Source: Clitoria ternatea
Taxonomy: Eukaryota > Streptophyta > Magnoliopsida > Fabales > Fabaceae
NCBI GenBank assembly: GCA_037962975.1
Contig: CM075669.1
Span: forward strand, 88,208,001-88,272,000
Reading direction: 5' to 3'
Length of the DNA stretch: 64,000 nucleotides
Part shown: piece after piece, positions 47,820 to 59,689 of the stretch
Layout: each line of letters opens with the position of its first letter
Numbering within the stretch: the stretch's first letter is position 1
Notes under the pieces: generated by a model
Database searches by the model: none
The model's input: only the letters and a program-made list of their open reading frames with translations
What the model was told of the DNA's origin: nothing
Program-made: the position numbers and the translations under genes

Positions 47820-48600
47820 CCGAGGAGAAGGAGTTAAATACCGAGTGACAAATAGGTTTTTCCGAGTGAAATCAATTAAATACCGAGTGAAATATAATTA
47901 ACCGAGTAAAAGAAGTCTGTTTCCGAGTGAAAAATGAATTTTTCCGAGTAGAAATAGATTGGTACCGAGTAGAAATGAGTTTTCCGATTAAAACACAAGT
48001 TATGTCCAAGTGGAAATGTTGATAACCAGACTTTCTGAGTAAAACTTGGATAAATACCGAGTGCAAAAGTTAAGATTCTGAGTGAAAATAAGCAGGATTT
48101 CCAATAAAATCAAACTGAAAGGATTTTCTGAATAAAACAAATCTGAATCCGAGTGAAATCAATTTGAAAGAGTTTTCTCAGTGAAGTTAAAACATTTTCC
48201 TGAGTAAATCATAATGAAGAAAGAGCTCTCTGAGTGAAATAATTATTTTCTGAGTAATTTCTGATTTAAAAGAGATTTTATGTGCGAAAAGATTATAAAT
48301 CCGAGTAGAATCATACTGATGAAGTTTTCTGAGTTAAATAAGATGTTTCCCGAGTAAAAATCAAACTGGGTAAGTTTTCTTGAGTGAAATAACTGATTTT
48401 TCGAGTGAATTAAAAATGAAATAAGTTGAGTGAATAACTGTTTTCTGAGTGAAATAAGTTTTATTCTAGTTCAAATATATATATATATATATATAGCTTC
48501 AAATGAAATCAATTAAAAAGAGCTTTCTAAGTAACATACTGAATTCCGAGTGAAATCAACTCGAAAAGATGTTTTCCGAGTGAAATTAAGGTGTTTATCA
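47820..48600 (+). repeat. CCGAGTG motif array in LTR 1 (downstream half in element orientation)
   Basis: Many variants of tccgagtgaaat, including ctgagtgaaa and ccgagtaaaa, every 20-40 bp. Copies in LTR 2 and LTR 3 lie at about 54398-55180 and 60978-61745. Confidence 0.88.
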
Positions 48601-49732
48601 AATGTAATATAATCCTGTTTGAAAGTTTTAAATAAGAAACTTGTATTCTTCAGATAACCAATCGGATTAATATATAACTGGTCATATCACTGTAATTTCT
48701 GAGTGAATTTGTGTATTCTTAACTGCTCTGGTTGATTGGTACAATACCGAGCTTAATATCATAGTATCCGATGTCAGTTCATATCTCTTCACTGGAGTCC
48801 TCATAAATACCCATGATACTTTTAATATTTTTACAGTCCAGCATCAAACATATACACTTATTCATTCGTATTAATCAATAAAATCAACAGGTTCACTGAA
48901 TTCTCATGGTCAATAATAAACAACGCTGTAATTAAACATGTTCAATACATTATATATATAACAAACAATTAAATCACAACAAACCAGATCTGTCCTGGAG
49001 AGGTAAGGAAACACATTCCTTAACCCTTTCCTTTCACTCAGATTCCCCCAGAATACCCGAGAATATACCCCCCTTACCTCAATGAAGTTCCTGGATGAAA
49101 AGAAAGAGGTTCCCTTCACTGTCCTGCTTCAAATCCGAGTGAAACAGAGGAGAGGAAATTGAGAGAGAACGAAAGAGATTGGTGCTGGTACGTAAGAGAA
49201 AGAGAAAAGGAGGAAGAGGAAGAAGTTCTTAATTTTTTGGTTCTGATAGTTTGGCTTGGAGATGCATTGATTTAATAGTTAGAGGAGACAAGTGGGAGAC
49301 ATCAATTGGAGGATTAGGTGTGATAATGGAAACTTTTGACTCACTCCACTGTCAGCTTTGCATTAAAGGGGTTAGTGGTATATTAAAGTATATAAAGTGG
49401 TCTGAGTGGGGTAAAAAGGTGTTCGGTGTTGGAGTTTTGAAGAGGGCGGTATTGAATATGTGAGGGCGGAGTGTAGTGTGCGGGCGGAGTTAAGAGAGGG
49501 CGGTGTGGAGTGTGAAACGGTGTGCTGTGTGAGGGCGGTATGGAGTGTGAGGCGGTGTGCTGTGTGAGGGTAGTGTGAAGTAAGGAAGGACGGTGTGTGT
49601 GAAGGAGTTAAGGACTCCGTCTGTGTAAAGAGGGCGGTGTTGTGATGAACACCGGCTCAGAGCTGTCCGGTGTGAGCTCCTGCTCTAAGGACGACCTATT
49701 TTAGCTAACTGGTGTGGAGTGCTGACATCGGA

Positions 49733-49744
49733 TCGCTTAAGCGA
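49733..49744. repeat. Hinge palindrome TCGCTTAAGCGA in LTR 1
   Basis: A perfect 12-bp palindrome, followed within 20 bp by ttcgcttgagcgagtcc. LTR 3 keeps it (62884-62895); LTR 2 has one G-to-A change (56312-56323). It lies between the two oppositely oriented motif arrays. Confidence 0.85.
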
Positions 49745-49859
49745 AATCCGATTCGCTTGAGCGAGTCCGCCCTTCATGGCTCGGAAATCTTCAAAAACTG
49801 ATTCATTTTTCTTGGTCCTCACTCTTGATTATTTCTTCTTAAAACATCTGGTCGGATTT

Positions 49860-51370
49860 CTCCTCTCTAGGTCGGATTTCTTCTGGATTCAATCGGATTC
49901 TTTTTACTCAGGATTTCCATTCGGTAAACAACCTATTCTTATTTATTTCATACTTAACTAAATCATTCCTTAGCCAACTCAACATCAAATCACTTTTTAC
50001 TCGGTTTTCATAACACCTTAGGCTTACTCGGAAAAGGGTATCTATATTCATTCAGTTTCCACTCAGAATTATAACATCCTTTATTTCAGAAGTCAACACT
50101 TTCTCCACTCGGTCCACTCATATTTCTCCCTCGGTTTGAACCAAATTCTTCAACTACAATTTCAATCGAAGCCTATTAAGGTCATTACCTCTCGGAAAAG
50201 ACACACACGTATGAGCCTCACCCGGACTTGGTCCAGTAGAGTACTTCTCACTCGGAAGAGGAGTCATACTCATAGACTTACTTGGAAATGGCCCTGCCTA
50301 CTACAATTCACTCGGAATGGGTTCCCAAATACCATTTTCCGCTCGGTATCTACTCAATTATCATTATTCATTCATCACCACTCATATTCAAGCCAAGTAA
50401 TGCTTTAACCATACAATATATATATATAACCACTCGGAATCCATCACTATTTCTTCCATCAACACCTCCCAAATTTTAATAACTCATTTCAGTCGGTAGA
50501 AGCATCAACTTAATATAAAACGCCTATGCATTCATTCACTCGGAACTCCTCATCATTCACTCGGGTTTATTTCATGCTTAACCACTCAGGTAAAACTTAT
50601 TAAGTTAGGTTCCTCTCGGACTCATTTCATACTTAGACCCTCTAATTACACATTATTTAATCTACTCGGAAATATCATCACATTAAGTTCAACTCAGGCT
50701 TGTTCTAATCCCATCCACTCGGATTTATATATGGATCATTCATTCGGTTTATCATATACTTAGAAATTTTCCAATCTAAGCCATTATAACCAATCTTCCC
50801 TCGGATTTTATACTCGGGAATATCCAAATTCATTCTTATACACACATTTCACTCAGTATTATTTTCCACTCGAGCATATCTTACTCGGGAATATTCAAAC
50901 CCATTCACTCGGAAAGGCTACATATTAAGTCCTACTCAAAATGGCTTTCAACCTACTCGGATTGCTATCTTCTATCTTATTAGGGAGGTCTGACTTGGAC
51001 AACTTCACTCGGATTGCATCAGTTATATCCCTGACTGAGTCTATTCATTCGGTATCGTAGAAATTGTCACTCAAGAAAGAAGCAATTGGCAAGGTTTGAC
51101 TCGGAAATGAGTCTCTCAAGGGTATTTTCACTCGGAATATTCACTCAGAAGTGGTTCCCTTGAACCCACTTCAGTCCAGCTATCTCTAAGACCAATATTT
51201 CACTCGGTAGTATCCTTTTTAGTAATGTTTTATTCGGTCAACCTAACTTTACACTCGGAATTTCATTCCTCACTCGGATTTTCTTTCTATCACTCGGAAT
51301 TGCTTCCTGTCACTCGGAACAGAGTCTTTTTCACTCGGAATGTCACTCTGTCACGCGGATCAGAGCCTTT
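49860..51370 (-). repeat. CACTCGG motif array in LTR 1 (upstream half in element orientation)
   Basis: Dozens of cactcggaa and actcggtt variants on the plus strand, densest at 51195-51380. Equivalent arrays lie at about 56440-57960 in LTR 2 and 63010-64000 in LTR 3. Confidence 0.9.
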
Positions 51371-51553
51371 TTCTCTCGGAATTTGAATAATATCCTCAAA
51401 GGTCTGTATAAATTCCATAATTATACCCAAAAATAGAATTTTTGGAGTATTACTGACCCTATACAAGGTATTTACTCACTTATTCTTACTTTCTGACCTT
51501 CCACACTTCAAAATTTACCAAATAAAACTGCTACTAAAAACAGGGATGTTACA

Positions 51554-51570
51554 TTCTCCCCCCCTTTTTT
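51554..51570 (-). other. Polypurine tract of array unit 1
   Basis: On the minus strand, aaaaaagggggggagaa directly precedes the LTR start TGTAACATCC. Confidence 0.85.
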
Positions 51571-52726
51571 AGGAATTTTGTCCCGAAATTCAAAAGGTGA
51601 AATTGTTTCGCATCATCGTCCTGAATACAATTCTTTCATAATCATACTTATATATACTATTAATATACCATCATAGGACATCATCCCCCAAAACTTATCA
51701 TCAGGTCCTAGACTTGTCTGAATCCAAGTTGTATGCTCATGTTATGCTTCAGAAATTTCTCTCTCAAGATCAAGATTCTCTTAAATCTTAAATGGCTATC
51801 CGTACCTAACAAAACAATGCTATGATTTCCTTAGCCTTAAGACTTCCAAATCATCACATGAATCATTTAATCATTACTAAAATTTAGTCAAACTCATTAT
51901 AAGCCTCTTGGTTTCATCTAAGATCATCACCAATTCATCTTATTTCAAAATGACATGCCTATTTATCATTTCAAATATCTTAATTCACTATCAATTGTTT
52001 CCTTAATCTACTATCATAACATCAATAGTCTAAATTAATTACTCCAATTACATACTTACTTATATACACTCCTTTCCCAATCCTCAATAATCAACACCTA
52101 ATGCCTCAGATATTCATTTCCTTATATGTAATCATTCTAGAGTATTCAAAGCCATCAAGATCATCAACTTAGTTTAACATCCTCAAATCATTACACTTAG
52201 TTTTTTTTTTTTTCAAATTCAAAGATCTTTACTAATAATCACCAATCTTTGTCATTAACAAAATCCATACACACTTTATCATGGGTTTCACTAAAAATCA
52301 TCTTTCCTAGGGTTAAAATCAAATAATTACCATTAATAACCATCATCTCTCATCTTAAAATTTTAGTATACTACTTCACATCCACCTTAAGACACTCATA
52401 AGTACATCCCTCCTTTGGGTTTCACATGCGAATGATTTTTATTCCTAACACCCATTCATAAGGTATTCTCATAACCACGTAGAAATTCAAAATCTAACAA
52501 CAAAAGATTAAAGAATTTTACTTTAAACTCCAAGCTATCCCAAGTCCTAGTATATACACGTAAATGAAGAGAGAATAAGGGATTAGGTCATCTCTTGTTT
52601 CTTGAACAGGATCTCAGTTTGGGCTTAATACTAACTTCAAAAATTCCACTAATGTCCTTAATAGTCCTAACCAATGGTATCTCAATCGGAGCTACTTGGT
52701 CCTATGCTCAGATTTCAATTCGGTTC

Positions 52727-52903
52727 TTATTTTAACTCTTCAAGTTCCAATAATGTTTGACAGATTTCCTGTCGTAGCTCTCCTTCGAATTGTGTAAGAT
52801 CATTCTGCTGAAAGTTAGCTAATCCTTGGCTCTGCTTAGTAGAGATATGGGGTAATTCTTGTTGTTCTATCATCTCCACGATTTGAGTAAGAAGTTTCTC
52901 CAT
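52727..52903 (-). pseudogene. Possible gag N-terminal remnant, array unit 1
   Basis: A 58-codon open frame, Gln/Glu/Leu-rich, with ANFQQNDLTQFEG. The F...F.G spacing recalls the start of the gag domain in chromovirus-type gypsy elements. An upstream in-frame ATG at 52930 is followed by TGA after three codons. The similarity is weak and it may be chance. Confidence 0.35.
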
Positions 52904-53095
52904 ATCATGATCATTGTTTCAGTGAGTCATTAGGAAATTGTTGATGGAATATCAACAAAGAGGTTCTGGGTATATGTTATGTGGAGAATTTCACATAGGA
53001 AATCTAGTCTTAGGTGTTTTATGGACTGTTTAATATTTCTATCAGAGTACGTGGAAACCTAATGGTCCACTCCACAAGCTTAATGAATCGACTAT

Positions 53096-53107
53096 GCTCT
53101 GATACCA
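53096..53107 (-). other. Primer binding site of array unit 1 (initiator Met tRNA type)
   Basis: The minus strand reads tggtatcagagc three bases after the LTR end TGTTACA, complementary to the 3' end of tRNA-iMet. Confidence 0.88.
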
Positions 53108-53110
53108 CCT

Positions 53111-56100
53111 TGTAACACCCTCTATTAGATAAGACAAATCCTTTTTGTAGGTTCATCCTATTTAACTGAGGGTGTTAACAGTTTTCAGAAAAAGTGAATA
53201 TTTTTTTTTAAATAAATAATGGCAGATCAGTGGAAGCAATAATGTATATATCACATAGTCATTCATAAACTGTAAGTAATTGTACTCTTAACAAAATGGG
53301 GCACGCAGGCACCCTTAGATATTATACAGTCATCCGGTGTCTGATTATTAATCATAAATATTCTATCCTTAATGATTGTTCTCAATGGGTTCAGCATATT
53401 GCTGATCTTCACATTCGGGTTCTTGAGTTTCTAATTCCTCTGAAAAATGGTCAACAGTAAGGGTGAGTATAACCCAAGACCCTGTAGGTTACCTGGTGCG
53501 GACATAATCCAGCTAACAAGTAATAACATGTAATCATACGATTCACATTTCAAAGATTATAACAATCAAATATGTCATCAGGGAATGCATGAGTTTGTTC
53601 CATTATGATATTTCTTGATTACGTTTCATGATGCATGTGGGCCCAAGAAATTATTTCTTCTTCTCTGGAATATCACCATTCCGATTCTCTAGAGCGATCA
53701 GGGTCCGCCCAAGCTCTGGTACAAATAAACTCATTGGTTCTCATCATTGATATATATATATATATATATTTGAGACTTGGATCCCTACGATCATGGTCAC
53801 ACTCCGTCATTTAGTCAAAGTACACCAGAATTATTCGTCTCACCCGGCTATCAGGGCGCGACTCTGATGCCATTGGGTTGCCGTTCCAGTTGTACTCCCA
53901 AGATTCTTCTACTGAGATCAAACGTGAGTGTCCTTCACTGTACCAAGTGTATGCTCTAGAGGTTTTTCTTCTTCAAAAATATTTTCATGATGCGAAATGC
54001 ATTCTCTTTCATCTTTTGAGTCATGGGTATTTATGTGATTCCAGCCTCATCCTATTCGTTCACAAGCTTTTGATTTAATGGATCAAACGTTGCAGGTTAT
54101 TTTGATAAAATACATCGTTCATAACTTAGTTGAAATTATACTTGTATAAATAATAAAATATAATTCATATTTATTTACTCATAGTTAATAAAATAAGATA
54201 TTTATAGCAATAATACTAATTATAATAATAAGAATAACAATAATAAAAATAATAATGTAAATAATAATAATAATATTAAGAATAATAATAGGTAAAAGAC
54301 CAATAATGATATTTATAACATTTTAATAATTCAGTAAGGAGTATAGAAGGGATTCTGATTGAAAAATCCAAGTATGAAACGTTAAGACTGCTTTTCCGAG
54401 GAGAAGGAGTTAAATACCGAGTGACAAATAGGTTTTTCCGAGTGAAATCAATTAAATACCGAGTGAAATATAATTAACCGAGTAAAAGAAGTCTGTTTCC
54501 GAGTGAAAAATGAATTTTTCCGAGTAGAAATAGATTGGTACCGAGTAGAAATTGAGTTTTCCGATTAAAACACAAGTTATGTCCAAGTGGAAATGTTGAT
54601 AACCAGACTTTCTGAGTAAAACTTGGATAAATACCGAGTGCAAAAGTTAAGATTCCGAGTGAAAATAAGCAGGATTTCCAATAAAATCAAACTGAGAGGA
54701 TTTTCTGAATAAAACAAATCTGAATCCGAGTGAAATCAATTTGAAAGAGTTTTCTCAGTGAAGTTAAAACATTTTCCTGAGTAAATCATAATGAAGAAAG
54801 AGCTCTCTGAGTGAAATAATTATTTTCTGAGTAATTTCTGATTTAAAAGAGATTTTATGTGCGAAAAGATTATAAATCCGAGTAGAATCATACTGATGAA
54901 GTTTTCTGAGTTAAATAAGATGTTTCCCGAGTAAAAATCAAACTGGGTAAGTTTTCTTGAGTGAAATAACTGATTTTCCGAGTGAATTAAAAATGAAATA
55001 AGTTGAGTGAATAACTGTTTTCTGAGTGAAATAAGTTTTATTCTAGTTCAAATATATATATATATATATATATAGCTTCAAATGAAATCAATTAAAAAGA
55101 GCTTTCTAAGTAACATACTGAATTCCGAGTGAAATCAACTCGAAAAGATGTTTTCCGAGTGAAATTAAGGTGTTTATCAAATGTAATATAATCCTGTTTG
55201 AAAGTTTTAAATAAGAAACTTGTATTCTTCAGATAACCAATCGGATTAATATATAACTGGTCATATCACTGTAATTTCTGAGTGAATTTGTGTATTCTTA
55301 ACTGCTCTGGTTGATTGGTACAATACCGAGCTTAATATCATAGTATCCGATGTCAGTTCATATCTCTTCACTGGAGTCCTCATAAATACCCATGATACTT
55401 TTAATATTTTTACAGTCCAGCATCAAACATATACACTTATTCATTCGTATTAATCAATAAAATCAACAGGTTCACTGAATTCTCATGGTCAATAATAAAC
55501 AACGCTGTAATTAAACATGTTCAATATATTATATATATAACAAACAATTAAATCACAACAAACCAGATCTGTCCTGGAGAGGTAAGGAAACACATTCCTT
55601 AACCCTTTCCTTTCACTCAGATTCCCCCAGAATACCCGAGAATATACCCCCCTTACCTCAATGAAGTTCCTGGATGAAAAGAAAAAGGTTCCCTTCACTG
55701 TCCTGCTTCAAATCCGAGTGAAACAGAGGAGAGGAAATTGAGAGAGAACGAAAGAGATTGGTGCTGGTACGTAAGAGAAAGAGAAAAGGAGGAAGAGGAA
55801 GAAGTTCTTAATTTTTTGGTTCTGATAGTTTGGCTTGGAGATGCATTGATTTAATAGTTAGAGGAGACAAGTGGGAGACATCAATTGGAGGATTAGGTGT
55901 GATAATGGAAACTTTTGACTCACTCCACTGTCAGCTTTGCATTAAAGGGGTTAGTGGTATATTAAAGTATATAAAGTGGTCTGAGTGGGGTAAAAAGGTG
56001 TTCGGTGTTGGAGTTTTGAAGAGGGCGGTATTGAATATGTGAGGGCGGAGTGTAGTGTGCGGGCGGAGTTAAGAGAGGGCGGTGTGGAGTGTGAAACGGT

Positions 56101-58132
56101 GTGCTGTGTGAGGGCGGTATGGAGTGTGAGGCGGTGTGCTGTGTGAGGGTAGTGTGAAGTAAGGAAGGACGGTGTGTGTGAAGGAGTTAAGGACTCCGTC
56201 TGTGTAAAGAGGGCGGTGTTGTGATGAACACCGGCTCAGAGCTGTCCGGTGTGAGCTCCTGCTCTAAGGACGACCTATTTTAGCTAACTGGTGTGGAGTG
56301 CTGACATCGGATCACTTAAGCGAAATCCGATTCGCTTGAGCGAGTCCGCCCTTCATGGCTCGGAAATCTTCAAAAACTGATTCATTTTTCTTGGTCCTCA
56401 CTCTTGATTATTTCTTCTTAAAACATCTGGTCGGATTTCTCCTCTCTAGGTCGGATTTCTTCTGGATTCAATCGGATTCTTTTTACTCAGGATTTCCATT
56501 CGGTAAACAACCTATTCTTATTTATTTCATACTTAACTAAATCATTCCTTAGCCAACTCAACATCAAATCACTTTTTACTCGGTTTTCATAACACCTTAG
56601 GCTTACTCGGAAAAGGGTATCTATATTCATTCAGTTTCCACTCAGAATTATAACATCCTTTATTTCAGAAGTCAACACTTTCTCCACTCGGTCCACTCAT
56701 ATTTCTCCCTCGGTTTGAACCAAATTCTTCAACTACAATTTCAATCGAAGCCTATTAAGGTCATTACCTCTCGGAAAAGACACACACGTATGAGCCTCAC
56801 CCGGACTTGGTCCAGTAGAGTACTTCTCACTCGGAAGAGGAGTCATACTCATAGACTTACTTGGAAATGGCCCTGCCTACTACAATTCACTCGGAATGGG
56901 TTCCCAAATACCATTTTCCGCTCGGTATCTACTCAATTATCATTATTCATTCATCACCACTCATATTCAAGCCAAGTAATGCTTTAACCATACAATATAT
57001 ATATATAACCACTCGGAATCCATCACTATTTCTTCCATCAACACCTCCCAAATTTTAATAACTCATTTCAGTCGGTAGAAGCATCAACTTAATATAAAAC
57101 ACCTATGCATTCATTCACTCGGAACTCCTCATCATTCACTCGGGTTTATTTCATGCTTAACCACTCAGGTAAAACTTATTAAGTTAGGTTCCTCTCGGAC
57201 TCATTTCATACTTAGACCCTCTAATTACACATTATTTAATCTACTCGGAAATATCATCACATTAAGTTCAACTCAGGCTTGTTCTAATCCCATCCACTCG
57301 GATTTATATATGGATCATTCATTCGGTTTATCATATACTTAGAAATTTTCCAATCTAAGCCATTATAACCAATCTTCCCTCGGATTTTATACTCGGGAAT
57401 ATCCAAATTCATTCTTATACACACATTTCACTCAGTATTATTTTCCACTCGAGCATATCTTACTCGGGAATATTCAAACCCATTCACTCGGAAAGGCTAC
57501 ATATTAAGTCCTACTCAAAATGGCTTTCAACCTACTCGGATTGCTATCTTCTATCTTATTAGGGAGGTCTGACTTGGACAACTTCACTCGGATTGCATCA
57601 GTTATATCCCTGACTGAGTCTATTCATTCGGTATCGTAGAAATTGTCACTCAAGAAAGAAGCAATTGGCAAGGTTTGACTCGGAAATGAGTCTCTCAAGG
57701 GTATTTTCACTCGGAATATTCACTCAGAAGTGGTTCCCTTGAACCCACTTCAGTCCAGCTATCTCTAAGACCAATATTTCACTCGGTAGTATCCTTTTTA
57801 GTAATGTTTTATTCGGTCAACCTAACTTTACACTCGGAATTTCATTCCTCACTCGGATTTTCTTTCTATCACTCGGAATTGCTTCCTGTCACTCGGAACA
57901 GAGTCTTTTTCACTCGGAATGTCACTCTGTCACGCGGATCAGAGCCTTTTTCTCTCGGAATTTGAATAATATCCTCAAAGGTCTGTATAAATTCCATAAT
58001 TATACCCAAAAATAGAATTTTTGGAGTATTACTGACCCTATACAAGGTATTTACTCACTTATTCTTACTTTCTGACCTTCCACACTTCAAAATTTACCAA
58101 ATAAAACTGCTACTAAAAACAGGGATGTTACA
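53111..58132 (-). mobile_element. LTR 2 of tandem array (5,022 bp)
   Basis: A near-identical copy of LTR 1, shared by two units. It differs by a few substitutions (for example ctctattag for ctctgttag near its left end) and by two extra bases in the TA tract near 55055. Motif arrays, hinge and leader are in the same order. Confidence 0.92.
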
Positions 58133-59305
58133 TTCTCCCCCCCTTTTTTAGGAATTTTGTCCCGAAATTCAAAAGGTGAAATTGTTTCGCATCATCGTCC
58201 TGAATACAATTCTTTCATAATCATACTTATATATACTATTAATATACCATCATAGGACATCATCCCCCAAAACTTATCATCAGGTCCTAGACTTGTCTGA
58301 ATCCAAGTTGTATGCTCATGTTATGCTTCAGAAATTTCTCTCTCAAGATCAAGATTCTCTTAAATCTTAAATGGCTATCCGTACCTAACAAAACAATGCT
58401 ATGATTTCCTTAGCCTTAAGACTTCCAAATCATCACATGAATCATTTAATCATTACTAAAATTTAGTCAAACTCATTATAAGCCTCTTGGTTTCATCTAA
58501 GATCATCACCAATTCATCTTATTTCAAAATGACATGCCTATTTATCATTTCAAATATCTTAATTCACTATCAATTGTTTCCTTAATCTACTATCATAACA
58601 TCAATAGTCTAAATTAATTACTCCAATTACATACTTACTTATATACACTCCTTTCCCAATCCTCAATAATCAACACCTAATGCCTCAGATATTCATTTCC
58701 TTATATGTAATCATTCTAGAGTATTCAAAGCCATCAAGATCATCAACTTAGTTTAACATCCTCAAATCATTACACTTAGTTTTTTTTTTTTTCAAATTCA
58801 AAGATCTTTACTAATAATCACCAATCTTTGTCATTAACAAAATCCATACACACTTTATCATGGGTTTCACTAAAAATCATCTTTCCTAGGGTTAAAATCA
58901 AATAATTACCATTAATAACCATCATCTCTCATCTTAAAATTTTAGTATACTACTTCACATCCACCTTAAGACACTCATAAGTACATCCCTCCTTTGGGTT
59001 TCACATGCGAATGATTTTTATTCCTAACACCCATTCATAAGGTATTCTCATAACCACGTAGAAATTCAAAATCTAACAACAAAAGATTAAAGAATTTTAC
59101 TTTAAACTCCAAGCTATCCCAAGTCCTAGTATATACACGTAAATGAAGAGAGAATAAGGGATTAGGTCATCTCTTGTTTCTTGAACAGGATCTCAGTTTG
59201 GGCTTAATACTAACTTCAAAAATTCCACTAATGTCCTTAATAGTCCTAACCAATGGTATCTCAATCGGAGCTACTTGGTCCTATGCTCAGATTTCAATTC
59301 GGTTC

Positions 59306-59482
59306 TTATTTTAACTCTTCAAGTTCCAATAATGTTTGACAGATTTCCTGTCGTAGCTCTCCTTCGAATTGTGTAAGATCATTCTGCTGAAAGTTAGCTA
59401 ATCCTTGGCTCTGCTTAGTAGAGATATGGGGTAATTCTTGTTGTTCTATCATCTCCACGATTTGAGTAAGAAGTTTCTCCAT
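59306..59482 (-). pseudogene. Possible gag N-terminal remnant, array unit 2
   Basis: Same 58-codon frame as in unit 1, offset by 6,579 bp. Confidence 0.35.
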
Positions 59483-59674
59483 ATCATGATCATTGTTTCA
59501 GTGAGTCATTAGGAAATTGTTGATGGAATATCAACAAAGAGGTTCTGGGTATATGTTATGTGGAGAATTTCACATAGGAAATCTAGTCTTAGGTGTTTTA
59601 TGGACTGTTTAATATTTCTATCAGAGTACGTGGAAACCTAATGGTCCACTCCACAAGCTTAATGAATCGACTAT

Positions 59675-59686
59675 GCTCTGATACCA
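59675..59686 (-). other. Primer binding site of array unit 2
   Basis: tggtatcagagc on the minus strand, as in unit 1. Confidence 0.88.
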
Positions 59687-59689
59687 CCT

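Larger units (their letters stand above)
46534..51553 (-). mobile_element. LTR 1 of tandem non-autonomous retrotransposon array (5,020 bp)
   Basis: On the minus strand it starts TGTAACATCCCTG and ends GAGGGTGTTACA. It is near-identical to 53111-58132 and to 59690-64000. Within it lie a reversed CACTCGG array (49860-51370 on plus), the hinge palindrome (49733-49744), a GC-rich leader (49430-49660) with ggcggtgtg phrases, and a forward CCGAGTG array (47820-48600). The short ORFs repeated in each copy have no similarity and follow the LTR duplication. The left flank is ctagg; the matching right duplication would lie outside the window. Confidence 0.9.
51554..53110 (-). mobile_element. Internal region of array unit 1 (1,557 bp, non-autonomous)
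   Basis: It is bounded by a PPT on the left and a PBS on the right, proving minus orientation. No protease, RT, RNase H or integrase frame is present, so the element depends on proteins from elsewhere. Only a 58-codon gag-like frame is visible (52727-52903). The rest is AT-rich non-coding sequence with a poly-T run near 52200. Long LTRs with a short non-coding internal region fit the LARD class. Confidence 0.85.
58133..59689 (-). mobile_element. Internal region of array unit 2 (1,557 bp)
   Basis: Same length as unit 1 and no difference noticed by eye, with PPT at 58133-58149, PBS at 59675-59686 and the gag-like frame at 59306-59482. Confidence 0.88.

Noticed and set aside
49251..50408. Short ORFs (60-90 codons) repeated at 6.58-kb intervals in the tandem array
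   Set aside because: They follow duplication of the LTR, have no recognisable domain, and lie across the motif arrays and leader.
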